Shown here in pieces: positions 8,139-15,850 of a DNA stretch of 64,000 nt. The stretch covers positions 1,116,001 through 1,180,000 of the forward strand of contig NZ_OY762899.1 of assembly GCF_963666545.1 (NCBI RefSeq). The letters are read 5' to 3'. Numbering within the stretch: the first letter of the stretch is position 1; the number at the start of each line of letters is the position of its first letter. The notes under the pieces are model-generated. The model was not told where the DNA came from. It saw only the letters and a list, made by a program, of their open reading frames with translations, and did not search any database. Source of the stretch: an uncultured Bacteroides sp. (GTDB lineage Bacteria > Bacteroidota > Bacteroidia > Bacteroidales > Bacteroidaceae). The position numbers and the translations under genes are program-made.

Positions 8139-9718
8139 CTTTCTTTGTTATTAATTTGATTATATTCCTGCGCGCCTCTTACTTGTGTGTTCAGAGGCGT
8201 TGTGGAGATTGTTTCTGTTTGATTCTGATCCAGATCCAGATTCTTTTGGAGTATATTTCTTAGCATGGTCAGCGTAAAACCTAAAGATCCGGAGCGTATG
8301 ATTGAGCAGGCACTCTCTATGCGCCTCTCACCATATCTTGAAGCCAGAGAGAAGATCCCCTGGCAAGTTCTGTAGGACTGTTGAGGAAAGTTTCTGCTTG
8401 CCAGTAGACTGTCCACAGCCCATTTGGTAGCTTGTCCAATATGCAGAGCACGTGCTTGTATGGCTGCCGCATTATACTCTTTGGTGCGTTTATAAGCGAT
8501 ATGATTGGCAGGCATGTGGTTCTCTTGAGTGGTATAACCATAAGCGGCAAAGTTCCTTCTATGGATCACGATACGTTCTGCTGCCACGTAAACCTCAACG
8601 GTATCCATATCCCACAGGACTTTTGCCCGTTTTCCCACATATTGATAAGGAATGCTATAAGAGTGCTGTTCACTACCCACAAGTACATGGTAATTGGAGG
8701 AGACGGTAAACTCTTTCTGGTAACGAAAACGGTATGGAGTAAGAGGAAGTACGTTCATCAGCGGTTTCTCTTCACGTATATAAATGTCTCTGCGACTGAT
8801 TCCTTTGCGTTTGATATCCTTGTAGTTGAACTCATCCAAAAGTTCCAGAATACGGCTGTTTAGGCTGTCTAGCGTATAAAAGACTTCATTCCGCATACGG
8901 GCATAAATGAACTGATAGAGTTTATTTACCAGTCCTTCCACCGGACCCTTATCACGGGGCTTGCGTACACGACAGACATCCGGCATGATGCCGTAATGAA
9001 GGCACCACTGGTCTGTGGCATCTGTAAACCTGGGCTCATAACGGGAGGACTTCTTTACCCATTGGGTCATGTTATCGCTTTTAGCCACTTGAGGAACAGC
9101 GCCAAGATACTCAAGTCCTTTTCCTAAACCGTAGAAGAAATGTTCCATAACAGCACTCATCAGGGCGATGGCAAAAGCGTAGCCGCTAAAGGGGAGAATG
9201 CAGCACAGAAGTACCACGGCTTGGGAAGAGCCGCTCTTACGATCGGTCAGATAAAGATGATCGCCTGCAAAATCAATCTGCCACTCTTGACCCGGAGCAT
9301 AAGTATTGTGATAGACATACTCGTGATGTTTACGGTAATCGGTCAGATATTTTTTGAATTGTGTATATTGGTATCCATCCGGATATTGGACAATATATTC
9401 TTCCCAAAGTAATTGGATCGTCACATACGGGCGGTTGAGTTCTGAAAGATAACCTTCCAACTGAAAGTCCAATGTGCTTTTACGTCCGTCTGCTTGGGGG
9501 ACGGATGATGCAGGTTGCAGAATGGCGGCAAGGTCGAAGTCACTCAGACGTAGAAGAGCATCGTAAGTAAGATTTGTTTGAGACACTAGTTGCTTGTAGT
9601 TGTGAACAGTGCGCTTACTCATATGCAGCTCTGAACAAATGAAGTTCAGCGATTGACCACAGCTGAGAAGTTGAAGCATGCGTTTTAGTTTTAACATCGT
9701 AATTTTATCATTTGCCAT
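8135..9718 (-). CDS. istA: IS21-family transposase IstA
   Basis: 527 residues. An N-terminal helix-turn-helix (about residues 5-45, including SLNFICSELHMSKRTVHNYK) is followed by an rve/DDE integrase core: DFAGDHLYL contains the first Asp, VAKSDNMTQW the second region, and the DKGPVEGLVNKLYQFI segment holds the catalytic Glu. The C-terminal domain is of the beta-barrel type (RVKWDMDTVEVY-like strands). Full length, no frameshift. It lies first in the istA-istB unit reading inward from the right end. Confidence 0.95.
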   Translation of the reverse strand: MANDKITMLKLKRMLQLLSCGQSLNFICSELHMSKRTVHNYKQLVSQTNLTYDALLRLSDFDLAAILQPASSVPQADGRKSTLDFQLEGYLSELNRPYVTIQLLWEEYIVQYPDGYQYTQFKKYLTDYRKHHEYVYHNTYAPGQEWQIDFAGDHLYLTDRKSGSSQAVVLLCCILPFSGYAFAIALMSAVMEHFFYGLGKGLEYLGAVPQVAKSDNMTQWVKKSSRYEPRFTDATDQWCLHYGIMPDVCRVRKPRDKGPVEGLVNKLYQFIYARMRNEVFYTLDSLNSRILELLDEFNYKDIKRKGISRRDIYIREEKPLMNVLPLTPYRFRYQKEFTVSSNYHVLVGSEQHSYSIPYQYVGKRAKVLWDMDTVEVYVAAERIVIHRRNFAAYGYTTQENHMPANHIAYKRTKEYNAAAIQARALHIGQATKWAVDSLLASRNFPQQSYRTCQGIFSLASRYGERRIESACSIIRSGSLGFTLTMLRNILQKNLDLDQNQTETISTTPLNTQVRGAQEYNQINNKER

Positions 9719-9785
9719 AATACTGCATTTTAAGTGTTTTTTTAATGCAATATTACGAGATTTATTAATGAGAAAATTACAGACG

Positions 9786-9912
9786 AAGAAGCGGTACCCA
9801 TTTGACCGCTACAACCGGTACCTATTTGACCGCTCTGACCGGTACCCATTTGAGCGCTACAGGTGGTATCCTATTGAGCGCTACAAGTGGTATCCTTTGG
9901 CCGCTATTATCA
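9786..9912. repeat. Right terminal repeat array of the IS21 element
   Basis: Five units with a strict 24-bp period (cores at 9792, 9816, 9840, 9864 and 9888), reading GGTACCnATTTGAnCGCTacan or the variant GGTATCC. The outermost bases 9901-9912 form the terminal inverted repeat. The remaining sequence to 10043 holds no convincing gene. A short minus-strand frame near 9915-9980 (AGISLAAENCFALQV) is protein-like but is bounded by stops. Confidence 0.85.
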
Positions 9913-10043
9913 TTAAGTACTTGTAAAGCAAAACAATTTTCGGCAGCAAGTGATATTCCTGCAGTAAACGTTGTCTACTCTAACATATTTGTAATTGTGA
10001 TATCTCACAACAAATTTAATAAATTACAGGTAATTACTGTAAT

Positions 10044-10220
10044 TTATTCATCCAAACCTTTTGTTAAATAGGCATTTAAGTCGTAATAATATTCTTTCGC
10101 AGACATGCTATTGTACTGAAAGTCTATTAATGCAGACAAAGTGGCATTTGCCCCCGTATCATCAATTTTGATCAATTTATCATCCGCCTTGATCAGTTGA
10201 GAACTTAACTTATAAATCAT
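10044..10220 (-). CDS. Small 58-residue protein translationally coupled to the upstream lipoprotein
   Basis: Begins MIYKLSSQLIKADDKLIKID and ends KEYYYDLNAYLTKGLDE, 58 residues, with no signal peptide or membrane segment. Its ATG (10218-10220) overlaps the TGA of the lipoprotein gene (10217-10219) as ATGA, a strong sign that it is real and translationally coupled. It is highly charged with predicted helices. I do not recognise a family; it may be a small partner or a C-terminal remnant of a larger neighbour. The IS21 insertion lies 132 bp downstream. Confidence 0.55.
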   Translation of the reverse strand: MIYKLSSQLIKADDKLIKIDDTGANATLSALIDFQYNSMSAKEYYYDLNAYLTKGLDE

Positions 10221-10732
10221 TTCATTCTCACAAGAGTAAACTGTCCTATTTTCTCATCATCATTTTTACCTGCACGAAAAGTTACAGGATCAATATCTAT
10301 TTTTAGAGCCTCAACCGATATACTATCGGGTAAATTTAGCGTATCAAATAGGAGTGATAACCTATCAGGTTTATCATGATTAACAGCTAAATGCCAAGTC
10401 TTATCATAACCTTTCAAAAAACAAATCTTTTTCTCTAATATCATAATCAACTGACTCTTATTAGCTTCAATAGTATATGAAGGATTTGAATAGGAATATT
10501 GTCCATACTGCTTTTCAAGAAACGTCTGCTTAATAACAAATTGTATGCTATCATTAATTCTTACTTTTAGATGAGAATATTCTGATATAAATGTTCCTCT
10601 CTTCTTGGATTGTTCAATACTTGTACTTGAACATCTACCTAAGGTACTCACAGAATTGAAATTACAACTTGTAAATAAAAAAAAGGGTAACAGGACACTG
10701 AAACATAAGCTATTATAGATTTTTATTTTCAT
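10217..10732 (-). CDS. Hypothetical lipoprotein
   Basis: 171 residues with a lipoprotein signal peptide (lipobox FLFTSC, Cys23), so anchored to a membrane after lipidation. The mature domain begins with a Ser/Thr-rich linker and then alternating beta-strand segments (HLKVRINDSIQFVIK, YTIEANKSQLIMILEK). Family not recognised. The last 31 codons are duplicated as a fragment at 5036-5128, showing that this locus has recombined. It is translationally coupled to a 58-residue downstream gene. Confidence 0.72.
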   Translation of the reverse strand: MKIKIYNSLCFSVLLPFFLFTSCNFNSVSTLGRCSSTSIEQSKKRGTFISEYSHLKVRINDSIQFVIKQTFLEKQYGQYSYSNPSYTIEANKSQLIMILEKKICFLKGYDKTWHLAVNHDKPDRLSLLFDTLNLPDSISVEALKIDIDPVTFRAGKNDDEKIGQFTLVRMK

Positions 10733-10779
10733 CGCTTCTTTTGACTAGGTGTATAATAGTCATATATTGAATATTGCAA

Positions 10780-11625
10780 TTACGAATTAGGCGACATATG
10801 CACCACCCGTTGCGGGAAAGGAATACTGATATTGTGTTGGCGGAATTTGTAGAACAAATCGTGACGGATCTGACTCTTTATGTTCTCAACTCGAAATACA
10901 TTCTCACACCAAAAATAAACGGTAAAAAGCAAAGATGAGTCGCCAAAGTCATTAAATCGCACAAATGGCACAGGCACATTGAGCACACCTTCTTGTTGCT
11001 CGCAGACCTCTTTCATCACCTTCATCAGCAAGTCTATATCTGATGAATAATCAACTCCTACACTTACCTCGAAACGTGACGAAGAGATAGAATGTGTCCA
11101 GTTTATTAGCTCATTTTTAGTTAGAAGCGTATTGGGTAGAAGGATAAACTTATCATCGCGAGTCAGGACAAGCGTGGTGCGAAGATTTATTTCTCTAACC
11201 TCACACACCAAGCCGTTTATATCAATCACATCATTTACTTTTATAGATGAATCGATGAGTATGATGATGCCCGAAACAAAGTCGCTGAAAAGGTTTTGCA
11301 ATCCAAGCCCCACACCTACCAGAAGGGCTGCAGAACCTGCTAATATAATCTTGAGGTTGAAACCGAAAAGTTGCAGTATCCACCCGAATGTAATGATTGT
11401 AATGATGTAGCGAATAAGATTATTGATAGAATATTTCTTACCAAGGTCCAAATGCTTTGATCTGTAGATTGTTTTTTTTATAAAGCACATTACAAGGAAC
11501 ATTCCGGCGATAATAGCCAGTAACTCTATCACAGTCAAGACCTTAACATCAGAGGTTTTAGTCAATCTTATAATTGAATAATTTAATATTTCATCAAAAT
11601 CGTTCATTTCTTTCATAAATCGCAT
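10780..11625 (-). CDS. MscS-family mechanosensitive ion channel
   Basis: 281 residues. Three membrane segments are visible: about 29-50 (VLTVIELLAIIAGMFLVMCF), about 68-88 (LIRYIITIITFGWILQLFGF) and the pore helix about 91-120 containing GSAALLVGVGLGLQNLFSDF, the glycine/alanine-rich TM3 of MscS. This is followed by the beta domain (VNDVIDINGLVCEVREI...LLPNTLLTKNELINW) and the C-terminal alpha/beta domain ending IPFPQRVVHM. The last is the usual MscS end, so it is complete. It is an inner-membrane channel that opens on hypo-osmotic stress. Confidence 0.93.
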   Translation of the reverse strand: MRFMKEMNDFDEILNYSIIRLTKTSDVKVLTVIELLAIIAGMFLVMCFIKKTIYRSKHLDLGKKYSINNLIRYIITIITFGWILQLFGFNLKIILAGSAALLVGVGLGLQNLFSDFVSGIIILIDSSIKVNDVIDINGLVCEVREINLRTTLVLTRDDKFILLPNTLLTKNELINWTHSISSSRFEVSVGVDYSSDIDLLMKVMKEVCEQQEGVLNVPVPFVRFNDFGDSSLLFTVYFWCENVFRVENIKSQIRHDLFYKFRQHNISIPFPQRVVHMSPNS

Positions 11626-11770
11626 AAATAAGCTCTAATATAAAGAGAATCTTTTTAAGTAAACTTATCTGTTCCTTATTTTCTTGACTCATTTAACATA
11701 AGGTAACATTTAAACTCATTTATGCAGTAGGTAATAAAACGATATATCTCAATCAACTAATTTCACAATT

Positions 11771-11916
11771 AGTTACAGAGAGAAAATCATATAACTTCAG
11801 CGTGGTGAAATAGTGAATTAACCACGCTGAAATAGTGAATTCAGCGCGGTGAAATAGTGAATTCAACAAACCCCTCCCAGAAGGGCTGTAGGGGCGGTTA
11901 TGAATATCAACAAATA
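11771..11916. repeat. Palindromic intergenic repeat R1 with three 22-bp units
   Basis: First of three related elements (others at 17217 and 19305). After a conserved lead (ACAGAGAGAAAATCATATAA) come three tandem 22-bp units at 11798-11819, 11820-11841 and 11842-11863, each ending GAAATAGTGAATT. The variable head of unit 2 (AACCACGCT) is the reverse complement of that of unit 1, so they can form a hairpin. A conserved tail follows (CAACAAACCCCTC.CAGAAG, then GCTGTAGGGGCGGTTAT). The rest of the 549-bp gap 11626-12174 shows no gene. Confidence 0.7.
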
Positions 11917-12174
11917 ACTAAACATTTTATCAATATAAAGCATCTTATCTTTTTTAGCACCAAAATCAACTTCCCATTATTCCTCTAGAAACGATCATTA
12001 CATCGAGTCTATTTAATAGATAGAGAAGACATTAAATGGAATAATAGATGCAAGTACATGTTATTCATTGAGAACTGCACTTTTCTCATCTCCTACCATG
12101 GCAGCCTTTGAGTTGTCAGCAATACACGTGCCATTTGGATTCCAAGGTAAACAACACGCGTATTTATTTTTCAT

Positions 12175-12831
12175 TTACGAAAGAATTGAAAAATCAAATT
12201 GATTGTAATGACTAATTCTATAATTTGCGTTTTTATTTTCTACGTCGTTCTTGTGGATAAGTACTGTTTTCATACCCGCCTTTTTTGCTGCTAATAATCC
12301 AGAGGAGGAATCTTCAATCGCTACACATTTTTCCGGCTTTACATTTAATTTTTCTGCAACAGTGAGGTAAACGTATGGACTCGGTTTTCCTTCTATTTCA
12401 TGTTCTGCCGACGAAGTGGCATCAAAATATTGGTGGAGATTTAATCTATTCAATACAACAGGTATTAATGCTGATGGTGAATTTGTGGCTAATCCTATCT
12501 TATAACCTTTACGTTTTAAGTTCTTTATAAATTCTCCTATGCCGCTAACTGCTGTTCCCTCTTTTTCAATTAGAAATGTAACGCGCTCTACTACTCCATT
12601 CTCAACTTCTTTCAGCGTTTTACCCTTCCAGGGATACCGATTGAACCAGAATTCAGTGACTTCAGTGGTAGTCAAAGTTTCTGTAATTTTGCATAATTCC
12701 TCGGATAATTTCACACCTACAGATGAGAAGACTTCTTTCTCGGCCCTTTTCCATATCTGTTCTGAATCAATGATTACTCCATCCATATCGAAAATGATGG
12801 CTTCAATTCTATTTTCTGTTTTCCGGATCAT
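12175..12831 (-). CDS. HAD-superfamily sugar-phosphate phosphatase (beta-phosphoglucomutase/HxpB-like)
   Basis: 218 residues, cytosolic. HAD motif I is FDMDGVIIDSE (nucleophile Asp15, acid Asp17), motif II the ATNSPS segment near residue 116, motif III Lys in EGKPSPYVY near 149, and motif IV IEDSSSGLLAA near 172. The four-helix cap between motifs I and II makes it subfamily IA, close to YniC/HxpB and beta-phosphoglucomutase. The usual substrates are hexitol or hexose phosphates. It stands alone between intergenic regions. Substrate choice cannot be read from the sequence. Confidence 0.9.
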   Translation of the reverse strand: MIRKTENRIEAIIFDMDGVIIDSEQIWKRAEKEVFSSVGVKLSEELCKITETLTTTEVTEFWFNRYPWKGKTLKEVENGVVERVTFLIEKEGTAVSGIGEFIKNLKRKGYKIGLATNSPSALIPVVLNRLNLHQYFDATSSAEHEIEGKPSPYVYLTVAEKLNVKPEKCVAIEDSSSGLLAAKKAGMKTVLIHKNDVENKNANYRISHYNQFDFSILS

Positions 12832-13153
12832 ATTTTATTGTTAGAAATGCATCAAACTGATTTTGCGGAAATAAATACAGCAACAAGATATAAAGAAAGT
12901 GTTATGGCACTTTATTCATATCATCACTTTTAATATAAAATAAGGTATATGCGCAACTTTATACGAATGCTTTTGTTAATTCCATAACTCCACCAATGAA
13001 ATCTAAACAGTTTGTTAAAACCGCGAATATAAAACATTGATGGAAGTTTATGCGCTACTACTCGTATTGTTTGATGCCACTTTCCCGGCTGATATACCTG
13101 AAGCAAGACTAAACAATGAATTAAAAAAATAGGTATTTTTTAAAATTAAACTT
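12832..13153. other. Intergenic region upstream of poxB
   Basis: 322 bp without a clear gene. A 30-codon frame at 13040-13132 (+), starting MEVYALLLVLF and ending NNELKK, finishes 21 bp before the poxB ATG. It could be a leader peptide or the tail of a lost gene. No convincing TAnnTTTG promoter was found. Confidence 0.4.
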
Positions 13154-14890
13154 ATGAGTAAAAATATATCAGATCAACTAGTAGATACACTGGTTGAAGC
13201 AGGCATTCAACGAATTTATGCCGTAACAGGTGACAGTCTTAATCATGTAAATGAAGCAATCCATCGTAATAAAAAAATTAAATGGATTCATGTTCGTAAT
13301 GAAGAAACCGCTGCCTTTGCAGCAGGTGCCGAAGCGCAATTAAAGGGCTTGGCATGTTGTGCCGGTAGTAGTGGCCCTGGACATGTTCATCTGATCAATG
13401 GTTTGTATGACGCTCATCGTTCATCGGCTTCTGTCTTAGCTATTGCTTCGACTATCCCCACCAAAGAATTTGGTACTGCTTATTTTCAGGAAACAAACAC
13501 CATCAAACTTTTTGATGATTGCAGTTGCTATAACCAAATAGCTACAACACCTGCTCAATTTCCCCGGATGTTACAGACTGCTCTTCAGCATGCCGTACAT
13601 CAAAAAGGGGTGGCTGTTCTTGGACTACCGGGGGATATTACCAATCTTCCTGCAGTAGAAGCTGAAACAACCACCACACTTTTTCTAAATAAGCCTATCA
13701 TCAGACCTTCTGATGGAGAATTAGCACAACTTGCCGAACTATTAAATTCTAACAAAAAGATCGCAATTTACTGCGGATTGGGTGCTGCTCAGGCGCATGA
13801 TGAGGTGGTGGAGCTAGCCCAGAAATTAAAATCTCCTGTGGCTTATTCATATAAGGCAAAAATGGATATTCAGTATGAAAATCCCTATGAGGTGGGCCTT
13901 ACAGGATTGTTGGGCATTCCATCGGCTTACCAGAGTATGCACGAATGTGACTTGCTGGTATTATTGGGAACGGATTTTCCCTATACGCCTTTCATGCCGG
14001 TTCACAATAAGATCGTACAAATTGATATTAAACCGGAAAATCTTGGACGAAGGGCTAAACTTGATCTCGGACTTTGTGGAGATGTGAAAGATAGCTTGCA
14101 GGCTCTTCTTCCTTTGGTAGAGAACAAAGAAGAGACTACTTTCCTCAATAGGCAATTGAAGTTTTACAAAGAGGTAAAAAAGAATTTATTGTACTATGTC
14201 AATGATAAAGGGGAGTCAAATGCCATTCATCCGGAATATGTTGCTTCTGTAATTAATGAGTTAGCCGACAAGGATGCCATTTTCACCGTAGATACGGGGA
14301 TGTGTTGTGTATGGGCGGCCCGTTACATTGATGGAACCGGGCAACGGAAAATGTTAGGTTCATTTAATCATGGTACGATGGCAAATGCGATGCCTCAAGC
14401 TATTGGTGCCTCACTAGCCTGTCCGGAAAAACAAGTGATTGCATTCTGTGGTGACGGAGGATTGTCTATGATGATGGGCGATCTGATGACCATTGTTCAA
14501 TATCATTTACCCGTGAAGATTGTACTTTTTAATAATCAATCGTTGGGAATGGTGAAACTAGAAATGCAAGTGGCCGGAATCCCTGATGTGGAGACGGACA
14601 TGCTAAATCCTGACTTTGATAAACTGGCCGAAGCAATGGGAATGTTTGGCGTTACTATTACTGATCCTGCTGACTTGAAAACGACTTTGCAAAGTGCATT
14701 ACAACAGGATGGACCAGCATTAATTACCATTCGGACGGATGCTAACGCCCTTGCTATGCCTCCTAAACTCGAATTTGACCAAATGAAAGGGTTTGCTTAT
14801 TATATGGGAAAAATGATGCTAAGTGGTCGTACAAATGAAATACTTAAAATAGTCAAATCCAATTATAAGCATTTGGGTGAAGTGATCTAA
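13154..14890 (+). CDS. poxB: Pyruvate oxidase / pyruvate:quinone dehydrogenase (TPP enzyme)
   Basis: 578 residues with the three-domain layout of TPP-dependent decarboxylases. The N-terminal PYR domain carries catalytic Glu50 (HVRNEET), a central FAD-binding domain spans about 190-330, and the C-terminal PP domain carries the TPP/Mg motif GDG...NN (about residues 433-460, CGDGGLSMMMGDL to LFNNQS). Overall it resembles PoxB, which oxidatively decarboxylates pyruvate to acetate and CO2 and passes electrons to quinone at the membrane. Acetolactate synthase is the main alternative, but the long AYS(Y)KAKMDI region and C-terminal extension favour PoxB. It is followed 31 bp downstream by ppk2, probably as an operon. 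Confidence 0.9.
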   Translation: MSKNISDQLVDTLVEAGIQRIYAVTGDSLNHVNEAIHRNKKIKWIHVRNEETAAFAAGAEAQLKGLACCAGSSGPGHVHLINGLYDAHRSSASVLAIASTIPTKEFGTAYFQETNTIKLFDDCSCYNQIATTPAQFPRMLQTALQHAVHQKGVAVLGLPGDITNLPAVEAETTTTLFLNKPIIRPSDGELAQLAELLNSNKKIAIYCGLGAAQAHDEVVELAQKLKSPVAYSYKAKMDIQYENPYEVGLTGLLGIPSAYQSMHECDLLVLLGTDFPYTPFMPVHNKIVQIDIKPENLGRRAKLDLGLCGDVKDSLQALLPLVENKEETTFLNRQLKFYKEVKKNLLYYVNDKGESNAIHPEYVASVINELADKDAIFTVDTGMCCVWAARYIDGTGQRKMLGSFNHGTMANAMPQAIGASLACPEKQVIAFCGDGGLSMMMGDLMTIVQYHLPVKIVLFNNQSLGMVKLEMQVAGIPDVETDMLNPDFDKLAEAMGMFGVTITDPADLKTTLQSALQQDGPALITIRTDANALAMPPKLEFDQMKGFAYYMGKMMLSGRTNEILKIVKSNYKHLGEVI

Positions 14891-14921
14891 TTGAAAAGAT
14901 AAAAAATCAAATATTAACCAC

Positions 14922-15668
14922 ATGAAACATAAGAAAGAAATATTACATGAGCTTTTCATTGAGTTGGTTAAGCTGCAAAAGGAAATTATAGGTTCAAACC
15001 TCAAATTGCTTGTCATCCTTGAAGGAAGAGATGCAGCCGGTAAAGACGGAACGATCAAACGAATTGTCAAACACCTCAGTCCCCGCGAAACAAGAGTGGT
15101 GGCATTGGAGAAACCATCCGACCGGCAGCAGCTTCAATGGTATTTCCAGCGTTACACCAGTCATTTTCCTGCATCAGGCGAATTTGTACTACTGAACCGA
15201 AGTTGGTATAACCGCGCTGGCGTTGAAAAAGTAATGGGTTTCTGCACCGAGAAGGAGTATAAATCCTTTTTTACGGAAGTTGAATTATTTGAAAAGATGC
15301 TGGTGCATGCGGGCTTCATCGTTCTGAAATACTATCTTGATATTAGCCGGGATGAACAGGAGAGAAGGCTGAAGGACCGCGAGGTAGATCCGCTAAAACA
15401 GTGGAAAATAAGTCCTATTGACAAAGAGGCAAGCAAGCTTTGGAAAGATTATTCTGAAGCTCGGGATGAGATGTTGCTGAAGACTAATTTTGAACATTCG
15501 CCATGGTATGTGGTGAGCGCCAACAATAAAAAAGAGACTCATATTGCTCTTATTAGTCATCTTCTAAAGCAGTTGGATTACGATAAAAAAGATGAAAAAT
15601 TATTATCAAACGATTATGATTTGGTTTATACTCCAACTCCTGAAAATATAAAAGACAAACTTTATTGA
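14922..15668 (+). CDS. ppk2: Polyphosphate kinase 2 family protein
   Basis: 248 residues. Walker A is GRDAAGKDG (35-43). The lid and substrate region is LEKPSDRQQLQWYFQRY, and the Walker B-like motif is LLNRSWYNRAG (90-100), followed by VEKVMGFCTE. This is a one-domain PPK2, phosphorylating nucleoside mono- or diphosphates with polyphosphate. The position usually Asp in the FDRSWYNRAG motif of class I enzymes is Asn here (Asn92), which is worth checking. It is downstream of poxB with a 31-bp gap, suggesting co-expression of an acetate-forming respiratory step with polyphosphate-based nucleotide rephosphorylation. Confidence 0.9.
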   Translation: MKHKKEILHELFIELVKLQKEIIGSNLKLLVILEGRDAAGKDGTIKRIVKHLSPRETRVVALEKPSDRQQLQWYFQRYTSHFPASGEFVLLNRSWYNRAGVEKVMGFCTEKEYKSFFTEVELFEKMLVHAGFIVLKYYLDISRDEQERRLKDREVDPLKQWKISPIDKEASKLWKDYSEARDEMLLKTNFEHSPWYVVSANNKKETHIALISHLLKQLDYDKKDEKLLSNDYDLVYTPTPENIKDKLY

Positions 15669-15850
15669 TTCAGAGAATTAATAACGAGACACCATGTGTC
15701 GTATTATATATATCAACACAAAGCAACCTTACCTAAATCTTCTTTCCGGTGCCATCCAATATGATCCATCATTCTGATACTCATCACCGGACTGCTGAAG
15801 TAAAAAGCAATATACGAAAACTCATTCTGATAAGTAACCCTTAACTTTTC

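Larger units (their letters stand above)
7276..9912 (-). mobile_element. IS21-family insertion sequence, complete, with 6-bp target duplication
   Basis: A 2637-bp element carrying istA and istB. The outer ends are inverted repeats: TGATGATAGCGG at 7276-7287 and CCGCTATTATCA at 9901-9912. The flanking 6-mers are identical (TTAAGT at 7270-7275 and 9913-9918). Inside each end are tandemly arranged related sites with a 24-bp period: four GGTACC/GATACC-containing units starting near 7294, 7318, 7342 and 7366, and five on the right near 9792, 9816, 9840, 9864 and 9888. These are the multiple transposase-binding repeats typical of IS21 ends. Because the target duplication is intact, insertion looks recent or at least undisturbed. 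Confidence 0.93.

Noticed and set aside
7294-9900. Direct-repeat arrays with constant period resembling a CRISPR array
   Set aside because: The units are immediately adjacent 24-bp repeats without unique spacers and lie exactly at the IS21 ends; no cas genes.
9915-9980. Protein-like minus-strand shred (AGISLAAENCFALQV) beside the IS21 right end
   Set aside because: Bounded by stop codons on both sides before and after removing the IS; no start codon, so not called as a gene fragment.
9802-10071. Plus-strand frames near the IS21 right end with repeated peptide units (for example TGTYLTALTGTHLSATGG)
   Set aside because: They are translations of the 24-bp-periodic terminal repeats and run out of the element; no start signal or homology, so they are artefacts.
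13040-13132. 30-codon frame just upstream of poxB
   Set aside because: Too short to identify, lacks a ribosome site; may be a remnant of a lost gene and was kept only as a note on the intergenic region.
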